Part shown: piece after piece, positions 1 to 11,400 of the stretch
How the letters are laid out: each line of letters opens with the position of its first letter
How positions within the stretch are numbered: position 1 is the stretch's first letter
Assembly (NCBI RefSeq): GCF_027595985.1
Contig: NC_073304.1
Span: forward strand, 214,674,500 to 214,738,499
Reading direction: 5' to 3'
Length of the DNA stretch: 64,000 bases
Source: Sorex araneus
Lineage: Eukaryota > Chordata > Mammalia > Eulipotyphla > Soricidae
Made by a program: the position numbers and the translations under genes
The notes under the pieces: generated by a model
The model's database searches: none
Seen by the model: the letters and a program-made list of their open reading frames with translations, nothing else
What the model was told of the DNA's origin: nothing

Positions 1-47
1 CGGCCGAGCTCAGCATGGATCACACAGTAGTGCTGCAGCTGGCGGAG
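1..47 (+). CDS. SNF8: SNF8 antepenultimate coding exon (partial, cut by window start)
   Basis: The first two bases finish a proline codon. The reading frame then gives AELSMDHTVVLQLAE and stops at a GT donor at 48-49. The human counterpart has AELNMDHTVVLQLAE. The exon starts upstream of the window. Confidence 0.93.
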
Positions 48-3000
48 GTACTGGTGTGCTGCTGAGAGCCGTGTGTGCCTGGAAGGGGCTGGTGTGGGTT
101 CCGGGGAGGGGCGGTGGGCTACCACCCGCTGTGCTCAGGGCTCACTCCTAGAGCAGTGCTTGGGGGACTGTATGTGATGGGTTCACGTCAGGTCTGCTGT
201 GTGCAAGGCAAGGACCTTACTCCCTGGACTGTCTAGCTCTCTGTTGATCTTTTTTTTTTTTTTTTTTTAGCTTTTTGGGTCACACCTGACGATGCACAGG
301 GGTTACTCCTGGCTGTGCACTCAGGAATTACTCCTGGCAGTGCTCAGGGGACCATATGGGATGCTGGGAATCGAACCCGGGTCAGTCGCTTGCAAGGCAA
401 ACATGCTACCCACTGTGCTCCAGCCCCTGTTGATGTTTTTAAATATTTTTTTTGTGGGGGGGGGTCACACCTGGCGATGCTCAGGGGTTATTCCTGGCGG
501 TGCTCGGGGACTAGATAGCATGCTGGGGATTGAACCCCAGCTGGCTGTGTGCAAGGCAGATGCCCTGCCTGCCATATACTATTGCTCTGGCAGTGGTTTC
601 TTTAAATTTTGGTACCAGGTGTCAAACCTGGGGCCTCATGCATGGCAGGCCTGCGCTTTCCCACTGGGAAAGTATGTGGAACAGTGCTAAGCTCCCCATC
701 ACTTCATCATTTGCCCAGACCGGCTAATGGATGAACCACTCAGACTGAGCTTTTTTAGCAGACGTTTATTGAGCAGCTATAGGGCCGAGCACTGGGCCAG
801 GCTAGATGTATAGACAGCTACACAGAGATCCTGCTCCCAAGGAGCTTACAGTCTAGTGAAGTAGACAGACGTGCAGACGTGCAGACAGATTTCGATGTCT
901 TTTTGCTTTGGTGCCAAGGGTAGAATCCAAGGCCATAGACATGAGAGGCATATGTCCACCACTGAACTAATCTTTAAATCCCATCTATTTTTGTGGGGGC
1001 GCTAGGGGGAAACTGGTTGGGGGGGAGCGCTGGAGAGAGTACAGCATCCTTGCATGTGGCCAACCCAGGTTCAATCCCTGGCATCCCATGTGGTTGCCCA
1101 AATACTGCCAGGAGTAATCTCTGGGAATCACTCGATGTGGTCCAAAAACAAACAAAATTAAGTGGTGCTTGTGGGGGTTGTCCCAAGAGCCACTCCTATC
1201 AGTCCTTGCTGACCAGGCCATACAGCTGAATGCTAGGGCCCAAGAATGCAAGCTCTGCAGTGCTGGGGGGACAACAGGTCTCCCTGGTGGGGTTTAGGAT
1301 CTCTAGGGTCATACCCACTGGTGTTTGGGGGGCCTCCAGGGCCGTACCTGGCAAACTGGGGTAGAGGGTCATGTAGTGTGGGGATTAAACCTGGGTCATC
1401 ATGCACCCTAACCCACTCTATCTCCCTGACCTAGCTGGCCCTGTCTTTGATGTTTTAAAACTGTTGATTCCTCAGAAGGTTTAATCTTTTTGTTTTGTTT
1501 TGTTTTTGATTTTTGGGTCACACCCGGCAATGCACAGGGGTTACTCCTGGCTCATGCATTCAGGAATCACTCCTGGCGGTGCGTGGGGGACATATGGGAT
1601 GCTGGGAATCGAACCCGGGTTGGCCGCGTGCAAGGCAAACGCCCTACCCGCTGTACTATTGCTCCAGCCCCAGATTTAATCTTTGATACCCTCCTGTTCC
1701 TCAGCTTCTCCCATTTTCCTCCAAACCCTTGTATTTAAGGAAAACTTTTTTTTAGAGTGGGGGACTCTATCTGGTACTACTGAGGGGCTAATTCTTTGCT
1801 CTGTGCTCGAGTGACCACCCCCCTCACCCGCACCTCCTTGCTTGGGGACCATATGTGGAACTTGGAATTCAAACCACATGCAAGTGCCTTACTTCCGAAA
1901 CTAGCCCCAAATGTTCATTATTTTTCATTTTTTTTCTCCCCCAAATGTTCATTTTTTTAATTCTCTGATGTAAAACAAAACTAAGGAAGGAGGGGCTCTT
2001 CCTGATGGTGAGATGAGTAGGATGTAGAGGAAATGGGTGAGTCTTCAGACAGCTCAGATTTGGAACAGTTTGTGATTTCTGTGTCGTATCATCCTTCTGA
2101 GTCTTACAGAAAGTGCCCCCAGCACTCAGACTGGCAGTTGAGAAATCGCTGCCTCAGAAAAACTGTAGTGTGTATCAGGGATTCCCACTCTTTGTGGGGG
2201 AACCACGTGGTACTGGGAATTGAACTTGGGGCTCCAGCATGCAAAATATGTGCTCTAGCCATTGAACTTTGCCTTGACCCTGGGGATCCTGTGGTTTTTC
2301 TGTCAGAGTAGGGGTCAGACCCAAGTGGGTTGTGCTCAGGGGCTCCCTGGGCCACCCTGTCACTGCTGAGGCCATGCAATGTGGGGGGTCAAAGTCAGGT
2401 CCTTGCATGAGCCAGGCATGTGCTTCCACCATCTGCATTAGTCCCCGAACCCCCACCCCCAGATTCTTTTTAAGACTGAACACTCCCAACCTACCTTTTA
2501 TTTATTCTGGAATCTAGTTCTTTCTCTGATGACCATGCTCAACATCCCTTTTCTATGCCCTTTTCTCTCTAGGGTGGGTTCTCTCTCTGTCCGGAGAAGT
2601 CCACTGGTGGCTGGGCATATTCTGGGTTCTGAGGGACAGCATGCACAACTCACTCCCCATTCCTTTTTCCTTCAGAAAAATGGCTACGTGACTGTCAGTG
2701 ATATCAAAGCCAGTCTTAAATGGGAGACAGAGCGAGCACGGCAAGTGTTGGTATGTTTTTTGGGGTGGACCAAAGGAAATGAGACTTAGATGGAAGGTGG
2801 GTGAACAAGTACCAGCCAGGCAGGCTTCAGCCTTGTCTGGTAGTGTATACCGCCACACTCCACACGTTGCTGACCAGGCAGTCCTTGGGAGGGGGCGCTG
2901 GGAGGAAGGCAGGCAGGGGTATGAAGCCTGGGTTCTGCCATTTACTGCTACTCGGGCTCCCCAAAACCTGCCCTCTCCTGCTCAGCAGGTCCTGGAGATG

Positions 3001-4079
3001 GTTTGTACTTGAAGTAACACTGTTAAGACTGAAAGCAATGAATGAATGCTCCTTGTTTACAATGATGTCCCTGAATAATTTATCTGTACATATTACCTGG
3101 TTCTAATAGATTGAACTTGTGAAGAGGGAATAGCTTGCGTGTAGGACCTTCTGCACTGAGGGTCCCAAAGCTATAAACCTCAGCACAGTGTAGTGGGTAT
3201 GATGGAAACCATTAATGATAGGTCTAAGGTACTGGAATCTATTGCCTTAGTAATTTCTCCCAAAAGGTTTACTCATGTTACCCAGTTAACTGAAAGAGAG
3301 CTAACTCTTTTTCCTATTTTTTTTTCCCCCCCTGGCAGTGCTTAGGGCTTACACCTAACTGTGCTCAAGGATCACTGATGGAGGGGCTTGGGTCTATGTG
3401 GGGTATTGGGACCAAACCTTGGTAGGTCACATTCAAGGCAAGCGCTCTACCCGCTGTCTTTTCATTATTATTTTTGGGCCACACCAGGGGGTGCTCAGGG
3501 CTTATTCCTGTCGTTGCATTTAGAGATCACTCCTGGCAGGCTTTGAGGACCATGAGATGCCAGGGATTGAACCTGGGTTGGGGCATGCAAGGCAAGTGCC
3601 CTGCCCTCTGTCACTCCAAACACAGACTTTTCCTCCCAGGGATTTTCAGTCTTTTGCCTGAGGTATGAAAACACCACCATGTCACCTAATCTGTGCTGCG
3701 TAAGATAATTAAACCCTGAGCATCGCAAGGGTGTGGCCCAAAAACTTAAAAGTCTGGGGGAGAAATGTTACACAGGCGACAACTATTAGAAACACTGAGG
3801 ATTCACATTTGATTTTGAATTAATTTTTGGTTGTGTGTTCAGAAGCCTCTGCCACCCCCGCATTGCAGGTGACCACCCGGGGGAGCTAGGAGCTCTCCTC
3901 TACAGTCTGTGAGGACTCCCTTCTCTTCTCCTTTCTTCCAGGAGCACCTGCTGAAGGAAGGGCTAGCCTGGCTGGACTTGCAGGCCCCAGGAGAGGCTCA
4001 CTACTGGCTGCCTGCTCTCTTCACAGACCTTTATTCCCAGGACATCACAGCTGACGAGGCCCGAGAAGCCGCCCCCTGA
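1..4079 (+). CDS. SNF8: SNF8 (VPS22/EAP30), ESCRT-II subunit, 3' part of gene
   Basis: This is the C-terminal part of SNF8, spliced from exons 1-47, 2676-2750 and 3942-4079; the gene continues upstream of the window. SNF8 is a core subunit of ESCRT-II (with VPS25 and VPS36), which acts on endosomal membranes in sorting ubiquitinated cargo into multivesicular bodies. The exons read AELSMDHTVVLQLAE, then KNGYVTVSDIKASLKWETER and onward, then EHLLKEGLAWLDLQAPG and onward, ending EAREAAP-stop. This is nearly identical to the end of the human protein as I know it and covers the C-terminal winged-helix region. All junctions are phase 0 with GT/AG sites. The gene converges on UBE2Z. Visible differences from the human end are conservative (Asp for Glu in DIKAS and QDITADE, AAP for ALP). 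The coding part looks intact. Confidence 0.96.
251..426 (-). repeat. SOR SINE, full length
   Basis: A T-run at the left (the A-tail on the minus strand) leads into GGGTCACACCTG and ends in TGCTCCAGCCC, the head. The flanks CTGTTGAT on both sides look like a target-site duplication. Confidence 0.9.
1485..1671 (-). repeat. SOR SINE, full length
   Basis: The T-rich left end, GGGTCACACCCGGCAATGC and the final ATTGCTCCAGCCC match the family. Direct repeats TTTAATCTTT flank it. Confidence 0.9.
2676..2750 (+). CDS. SNF8: SNF8 penultimate coding exon
   Basis: This 75-bp exon (25 codons) follows a pyrimidine-rich tract ending TTCAG and precedes a GTATGT donor. It reads KNGYVTVSDIKASLKWETER then ARQVL and joins in phase 0 to both neighbours. 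It contributes part of the second winged-helix domain of SNF8. Confidence 0.96.
2751..3941 (+). other. SNF8: Last SNF8 intron
   Basis: The first 550 bases show no recognisable repeat. Two decayed SOR copies on the minus strand occupy about 3318-3465 and 3466-3620. The remaining 300 bases before the last exon look unique. Confidence 0.65.
3942..4079 (+). CDS. SNF8: SNF8 terminal coding exon
   Basis: This exon of 46 codons including the stop follows a TTCTTCCAG acceptor. It reads EHLLKEGLAWLDLQAPG, then a stretch containing HYWLPALFTDLYSQDITADE, and ends AREAAP with TGA at 4077-4079. A short 3'UTR of about 75 bases follows. Confidence 0.97.
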   Translation, partial: EHLLKEGLAWLDLQAPGEAHYWLPALFTDLYSQDITADEAREAAP

Positions 4080-4133
4080 CTCTTGGGATGCAGAGGGGCA
4101 CAGCAGCAGTTGAAGAGGGAGGATTGGGTGGTG

Positions 4134-4139
4134 AATAAA
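4134..4139 (+). terminator. SNF8: SNF8 polyadenylation signal
   Basis: AATAAA lies 55 bases after the SNF8 stop codon, and a T-rich stretch begins about 15 bases later. This gives a very short 3'UTR. Genomic T and A runs at 4152-4180 make the exact cleavage site ambiguous. Confidence 0.85.
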
Positions 4140-4159
4140 ACCTGCACGACTTTGTTTTT

Positions 4160-5390
4160 TTTTAAAAAAAAAAAAACAAAAACCAAAAAGTTCCAAGTTT
4201 TTTTCTTCCCCCAAAAGTCTTCACCCATTATTTTTATTATTTTCTTTTAAAGTGCCTTCACATTGCATCTTTATTGGAGGAAGCCTCATTTATCCAGGAA
4301 GGATAACCTGAGTAACATAGATAACATTGAGCACAAGTAGAATGACTTTCGCATAGGTCTTCCACAAGTCTGTGGGGGAGCTCACTGGAAGGAAGGCTAG
4401 CTAGTCTTTGCAGCCCTCGTACACAAATGATAGAACCTGCTAATTCACACATCTGACATCTGCAAACTGGCAGACCATTAAGTGGACCCGTGAAAGACCC
4501 TCTCTTCCAGCTTCCTCTAGAGAAATCTTAGGTTCCGAGACAAGGGAGTGTGAAAGAAACAAGTCAGTATTTAACTGGCTGAAGAAGACAAGGGATACTC
4601 AGAGAGCCGGACCACATGCTTGGCATGTGCAGGATCCCCAGCAGTGAGAATAGCCACCATCCAAGAGAGAATGTAAGGGGACCAGCAGTAGATAGGTTGT
4701 CTCAAATTCCCCAACAGCTTCCTCTGATCACCTATATGCCTGGTTTGTCATCTCACTCATTCATTCAGATCCACATCACGTTAGGATCCCTTCACTTGGC
4801 AGGGGAGAGAGCATCTAATTCACCAGAGCCACAGGCTTTAAGGAGAACAAAGCGCGTAGGTCCACTAGAGCCAGGGCTCAGTGTTTATGCACCACAACTT
4901 TGCACAACACGGGCCTGTTGGATATTGCATCACTTTTTCCTACAGAGTCAGCCACGAGGAAAACCTCTGCCCCAGAAAACAAGCTTTCACTCTGAAGTAG
5001 GGAAAGCTGCAATGAGCTAGAAGGCTAGTACTATCCCCAGAAGCCTCATGGAGACTCAGCAGTTGGCTTAGCCACATTGCAACTGCCTTCCCTCAGCAGG
5101 GAGGGCCACTGCAAGCTGGACTACCCAGCCTGTGCTTGAAGGACATGCCGTGGAAGCAGCTGAGAATGGCGGTATTCCTCCTCGAAGGCAAGAACATCTG
5201 CTTTAAAAGTGATCCTTCTGTTCTGACTGGTAGAATACACGTCTTGGTAATTTCACTGCCCTCTATACCGTGTAACAGTGCTACTCACTGAGCACTTTCT
5301 CCCTGACTTTCAGACTGAGATGAGATGGTTCAGTTGTTGAGGTGACCCCATCCTTAAACCCTCCCAACACCCACAGGCGTTCCCTCCTTC
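4160..5390. other. Intergenic interval between SNF8 and UBE2Z 3' ends
   Basis: The two genes face each other tail to tail across this interval. No SINE and no convincing ORF is present. A second minus-strand AATAAA (TTTATT at 4270-4275) could serve as a distal polyadenylation signal for UBE2Z, in which case most of this stretch would be 3'UTR. Confidence 0.6.
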
Positions 5391-7225
5391 TGCTAAAACA
5401 AACTTTATTGCACCAAAAGAAAAAAAAAACTTCATTTATGTACAGTCAGATATAAAGACATCTTTTTGACTCCTGTGCATATATTTCCTCAACTCAAGAT
5501 TAGGGCTTAAAAGTCAGGCCAGAATGCCAGACATGTTCTGCCCATGGCGGGGCCCAGGAGAGGATTGTCACTTGAAAGTGGGAACACTTAAATGGATGAC
5601 AGACAACACTGGACCCACAGACCCAGGGCATTTGTCCAAGCCTTGTCCAAACTGGGGAGAGGGAAACTGGAAACGGTCTCAGTCTGCATGTGAAGTGACC
5701 CAACCTTCAGGTTCCATTCCCCACTTCTGTCCAGTTTCTTCACTTCCTGCCCTCCCAAGTAAAATATTCTCCTCTGCACCCAACCCCTTCTTCACAATTC
5801 CTTCTCTGAATGTCCCCTGATCCACAAGGCAGAGGCCTCCATAGCAGCCGACAGGGCAGGCGCATGTCCTCCCCTCCCTTTCCACGTGGCTGGATACTGA
5901 CTGAGGCCCCATGTCCTGTGGACCACCATCTCCCACCAGGAGACAGAACAATAGCAAACAGGAAAGTTTGGGAGAGCACATCAATAAGAGGAAGGATGGA
6001 TTTCCTTGGTGCACGGTATCACAGGGCACCTAACGCACATTTTCTGAGCCAACCAGCTAAAGGATCACTGCAGCTAAATAGAAGCAACAGAGCCAGGCAA
6101 ACACCCATCAGAGCCAGTGACAACGAGCAGCTGGGAGGGGGAGGGGGATGGGGGAAGGGTCGCTGAGTCCCAGCCCCGATCCCTTCTGCCATTGGCTACC
6201 CTTGCTCCTCACCAGTCCCAGCACTTGGTGGGGCAGGCAGATGGTGGGAGGGGAGAAAATACACAAGCACAGCCAAACAAAACACAGAGGACAAGCATCA
6301 GTCTCCCCAATGCACCCCGCCCTGGGAGAAAGATCCTCATTGTGACCAGTACTTATGAAAATCCGTAAGAGACTATTCTATGTAGTGGCTCCAACCCCAG
6401 ACACTCAGCAGCGGCTGGTGCTAGGAACTTTTTCAGATCAGTGATTGCGGGAATAAACAGCATTTTCAGCTTCTTCGGGTACCTGTGCAGGCTTTACCAA
6501 AACCTTGGTTCAGTCCCAGCCACATTTACCTTCTGTCTTAACTCTCGAATTGGGTGAGGAAATGGGGAGGTGCGCAGAGGAGAAAGGTGCTCAGGTGCTA
6601 GGTAAAGCTCACTTATCAGCAGCCTAGACTCCACCACTGTTCCATCTCTTTGGTCTGTCTAGAACAGTGACTATAAATTAGGAGAAAAAAAAAAAATCCT
6701 GCTGGCCTGTGGGAAAGAACCTGGGAAGAGAGGAAGGGAGGAAAAGGGTATTGGGAAGCTCCGCTTCAAGACTGAAGACAGACAGACAGACAACTACCCA
6801 GACTGCTTAAGTGTCACAGACAGCCCCCCACCCCAAGCTCCCTTCCAGACAAGCCCCCTAAACTGGGCATACTCCCTTTCAGAACGGCAATCTGTCTCCC
6901 ATCTATCCCTAAGGAGCTGGCCTGGTGGAGGTGCGTTGGTTGTTTTGTTTTCGCCAGAGGCCACTGCCCAAGATGCTCCGGCACAGGGGAGCTCGGCCCC
7001 TGTGGTGGGATGAACATGGCCCCAGACACCTGAGAGCCCAGGCAGTCAGACCAGGACCCGCCTCCCCACTCCCCCACCCCGGGATCCAAGCTTGCTTGGT
7101 TCTTGCCATCTTGCAGGATGACGTCACGTCTGGAGGGAGATACACAGTGCCTCTCCGTTCCTGGGGTGGGGGAAAGGGACTCTGCTGGGACTCTCGAGAG
7201 GGGGCAAGGGAGAGGGGAGCAGGGT
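5391..7225 (-). other. UBE2Z: UBE2Z 3' untranslated region
   Basis: About 1.8 kb downstream of the UBE2Z stop codon contains no SINE and no ORF of note, and ends near an AATAAA on the minus strand. The absence of SINEs in such a repeat-dense locus supports a retained transcript region. The extent is inferred. Confidence 0.7.
5404..5409 (-). terminator. UBE2Z: UBE2Z probable polyadenylation signal
   Basis: TTTATT on the plus strand reads AATAAA on the gene strand, in the context GCAATAAAGTTTG. It lies about 1.8 kb after the stop codon. Confidence 0.7.
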
Positions 7226-7396
7226 CTAAACCCTCAGACTCCCGTGCAGGTCTGTCTCTGTCCCAGACGAGCTGCTGTCAGAGTCCATTTCGGCATTCTC
7301 ATTATGAAGCCTCTCCAGCACTTTCTGACGAATCAGTCCCAGGCGCATCAAGAGGGACTGGTAGTCAAAGTGGCCTCGCTTCTCTCCAAAAGGGTC
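7226..7396 (-). CDS. UBE2Z: UBE2Z terminal coding exon 7
   Basis: The exon encodes the C-terminal 56 residues, from [20 protein letters not shown] through a Ser-rich acidic stretch ([13 protein letters not shown]) to HGSLRV and TAG. The acceptor is CCCCCACAG. Confidence 0.96.
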
Positions 7397-8360
7397 CTGT
7401 GGGGGAAAGGAGACATGTGGGACGGCAGTCAGGCCCGACGGCTCACCCTGGAGGGAGCAACTTTGGACCCGTGGGAGTAGACGCTCAACTTCTAAGACGT
7501 GGGATCTGAGAACAGTCAGCCAGTTTCAGAGACACAGGGCATCACTGTTTAGGAAAGTCAAGGCACTTACTACCCCGGAGAGGTCTGGTGTAGGCTGACC
7601 TTGGTTGGGGTGGGGCCCCCAAATAAAGTACGGTTGCTCTCCTTCACAAAGTGACAGTGAGACAGATGAGAAAAAGAAATTCAAGCCCAGAATACCCATC
7701 TTTAAGTCTGCTTCAAAACCCACAGGGGAGCCAGAGCAATAGCACAGTGGGTGAGGTGCTCGCCTTGCAAGCCGCCAACCTGGGTTCGATTCCCAGAAAT
7801 CCATATTGTCCCCCAAGCCCTGCCAGGAGTGATCTCTGAGCACAGCTCAGTGTGGCCCCCAAACCAACAAATATATGTTACCCACAAAGGACGATCTGCT
7901 TTTCTAAGGTCCCAGCCAGTCTAGCGTCTAGCAGCTTCTCCAGGCTGCTACCCCCACGATCCTTGGTAGATTCCTGAGCCATCCCTTTAAGTCTCTTAGC
8001 TTTACATGGTCCCCATCATTCCAGAGCAAAACTCTCCCAACATTATGTAGATATGGATTGCCACTGTCACTGTCATCCCATTGCTCATCGATTTGCTCGA
8101 GCGGGCACCAGTAACGTCTCCATGGTAAGACTTGCTTGTTACTGTTTTTGGCATATTGAATACGCCACGGGAAGGTTGTCAGGCTCTGCCGTGCAGGCGA
8201 GATACTCTCAGTAGCTTGCCAGGCTCTCCGAGAGGGGCAGAGGAATCAAACCCAGGTTGGCCGCATGCAAGGCGAACGCCCTACCGCTGTGCTATCGCTC
8301 CAGCCCAGAAAAGGATTAAGTGTCCATAAAGTCTCAAAAATACTATGGCTGGGATAGAGG

Positions 8361-8410
<50 letters not shown>

Positions 8411-11400
8411 GTCATCCTGTTGCTCATCGATTTGTTCGAGCGGGCACCAGTAACGTCTCTCATTGAGAGACTTATTGTTACTGTTTTTGGCATATCCAAT
8501 ATCCAATACGCACGGGTAGCTTGCCAGGCTCTGCCGTGTGGGCTCCATACTCTCAGTAGCTTGCCGGGCTCTCCGAGAGGGGTGAAGGAATCGAACTCGG
8601 GTCGGCCGCGTGAAAGGCGAAAGCCCAACCACTGTGCTATCGCTCCAGCCCAAAAAAGGATTAAGTGTCCATAAAGTCTCAAAAATACTATGGCTGGGAT
8701 AGAGGATACATATATAAAAGAAGGGAATTTAAAATGAATATGGCAGGGCCATAGAGATAGTACAGTGGAAATGGGACTTGCATGCAGCAAACCCAGGTTT
8801 AATCTTCAGCATGGTCCTCTGAACACTGTCAGGAGTGATCCCTGAGCACAAGCAGATATGGCCCTAAAACAAAAGAACTTGGCAGCAATGAAGTAATGGC
8901 CAGAGTTCAATCCAAGCAGGCACCGGGGGCTAGAGAAAAACTATAGTGGGAAAGGGTGCTTGCCTTGCATGTGGCTGACCCGAATTCAATTCTTGGCACC
9001 CCATATGGTCCCGAGCCTGCCAGAAATCCCTGACTGCAGAGCCAGAAATAACCTCTGAGCATTGTTGGGTGTGCCTGCCCCACCAAAAGAAAAAAAAACC
9101 CAAAAACAACAACAAATTAAGATGGCACCTCTTTGACAGTCAAAAAATATAAATGACTTTCCTTCTTGGAGTGTTCCCACCTACATACCTGCTGTGTTTT
9201 TGCTGATACATGACCCTCATAACCAGGATAAGTCAGTCACTGTGTGACACAGGTTCAGCTCCACACCTAGAAACTTCCCTTCTTTCATCCTTGGCTCCAG
9301 TGCCATCTGGCCCCTTCTCCCCAGATGCTGTTATTCCCTCCAGTCTCTTTCCTTCATATTCTACATCAGAAAGGCTGTTGGATACTAATAATAAGAATTT
9401 TCTTGTTTTTGTTTTAAGGCTATACCTAGTGATGCTTAGCGGTTACTCCTGGCTCTGCACTCAGGAATTACTCCTAGTGACGTTCAGGGGACCACAAGGA
9501 GTGCCAGGGATCGAACCCGGCTCATGCAAAGCACGCGCCCTAGGCACTGTATTATCACTCTGGCCCTATTTATAATATGGTTTAACAAGGACCTCTTTTT
9601 CTCCTTTTCTCCTCTACGGACAATGCTTTGTTTTATGTTTGAGTCACACTCAGCTGTACTCAGGAATCACTCCTGGCAGGGCTCTGTAACCATATGGAAT
9701 GCTGGGTATGGAACCCAGATCCGCAGCCTTCAAGCACCCTATTTACTGTATTGTCCAGCATGACAATGCTTAAGTTTTGTTTTTTTTTGCTTTTGGGTCA
9801 CACCTGGCGATGCACAGGGGTTACTCCTGGCTCATGCACACAGAATTACACCTGGCAATGCTCGGGAGACCACATGGGATGCTGGGAATCAAATCCGGGT
9901 CCGCTGCGTGCAAGACAAATGCCCTACCTACCCACTGTGGTATCGCTCCAGCCCCCAATGCTGAGCTTTTAAGAAAATAAAGTATTGGCTAATGTGAAAC
10001 TCTAAAACACTAATACCACACAGCAAAGAAAACCCCAGGTTTCCCTAAATCCTCTTTCTCTTTAGAGTGCCAAAGACAGAATTCTAGTGGATGACTTGTA
10101 ACCATCTCTGAGATTCTAAGAGGGCTGATGTTCTTGACTTGAAGACTGCTGATCACTCCAGGTAGGACTAATTCCACTGGTACTCCCGAGCACCTAAATC
10201 ATGGTAGGAAGTACTATTCCTCCATATGCGACATAAGTCTGCTCACCAAATTTTCAGGGAAAGAGGCAGGAGGTTCAGGAGTTGAGGTGAAGCACTCACT
10301 CAGTAGGAAACCTGAGTCCTGAAGGGATGACATGACTGCACAGTGTGGCTCCTAGTAACAGGGAACATCCCTTGAAGTCATGCCAGGAATTTACAACCAA
10401 CTCCACAGGACGACAGGAAAATCAGTTGCTTCTTAAGGCCTCAGACACTCAAACGCCACACAGCCCTTCCTACGGACACTGAACACTGTGAGGGATGTGG
10501 CTATCAACCCCATGGAGTGGCAGGATTTACAGGGCCAGCTACCAGAACTCCAGAGCTGGCAGTAGAGCCTGTATTACCTGCATAGTCTGGCCTTGAAGAT
10601 GGAGGCGATCTTTACAAGCCACCTCATAAAAGTCATAATACTCCAGGAAGGACTTCTCCATCACCCCTCTAGAAAACAACAGAGAAGCAAAGATTAGGAA
10701 CACAGGGAGACAGGGTCTCCCCTTCACCAGCTACCCTTAACCTTTTTTTTTTTTTTTTGGCTTTTTTGGTTCCCATCCGGTGATGCTCAGGAATCACTCC
10801 TGGCTCTGCACTCAGGAATCACTCCTGGTGGTGCTCGGGGGACCATATGGAATGCTGGGAATGGAACCCGGGTTGGCTGCGTGCAAGGCAAACGCCCTAC
10901 CCACTGTGCTATCACTCTAGCCCCCCTTAACTTCTTAATGCCAAATTAAATGTTTTGCGTTTTGGGTCACACCCGGTGATGCACAGGGGTTACTCCTGGC
11001 TCCTGCACTAAGGAATTACTTCTGGGATGTTTGGGAGACCATATGGGATGCTGGGAATTGAACCCAGGTCAGCCACATGCAAGGTAAACACCCTACCCAC
11101 TGTGCTATCGTTCCAGCCCCCCAATTAGTTCCCAAACTCTTATTTTATTCTCTAGAGAGACCATTCAATGCAACACAGAGCCACTGTGTGCCATACTCAG
11201 GGTCTGGTCAATGGAAGACTATTATGGATCCTTAGGATCTCAACTTTGACTAATGATTTGCCCATCTCTTATCCCAAACCTCACTCAAAATTCAAAGTTT
11301 TATTTCAAAACTCTAGGGTTTATTTCATTAACTCTAACTTTGTTCATCTACTCTTAACACTCAGAAATAGAGCTGAACACTAAGAAGTATGAACGATTAA

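Larger units (their letters stand above)
48..2675 (+). other. SNF8: SNF8 intron, repeat content
   Basis: The intron holds SOR copies on the minus strand at 251-426 (flanked by CCTGTTGAT-like duplications), 448-590 (older) and 1485-1671 (flanked by TTTAATCTTT duplications). A plus-strand copy lies at 1022-1155. Decayed minus-strand copies occur near 1751-1905 and 2170-2455. An ancient mammalian-wide repeat-like piece lies at about 745-870 (GTTTATTGAGCAGC, then GGAGCTTACAGTCTAG). Confidence 0.75.
7397..10577 (-). other. UBE2Z: UBE2Z intron 6, repeat content
   Basis: Plus-strand SOR copies lie at 7725-7870, 8746-8871 (old) and 8925-9100. Two long composite SINEs lie on the minus strand at 8060-8306 and 8361-8651. 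Minus-strand SOR copies lie at 9402-9566, 9625-9765 (old) and 9777-9955. The interval 9960-10577 shows no repeat I recognise. Confidence 0.75.

Noticed and set aside
4616-5020. A 134-codon plus-strand ORF between SNF8 and UBE2Z
   Set aside because: No recognised similarity, no splice or promoter context, and it lies in a probable 3'UTR or intergenic stretch.
8246-8674. ORFs with poly-His or poly-Met
   Set aside because: They are translations of the ATC tract and composite SINE bodies.
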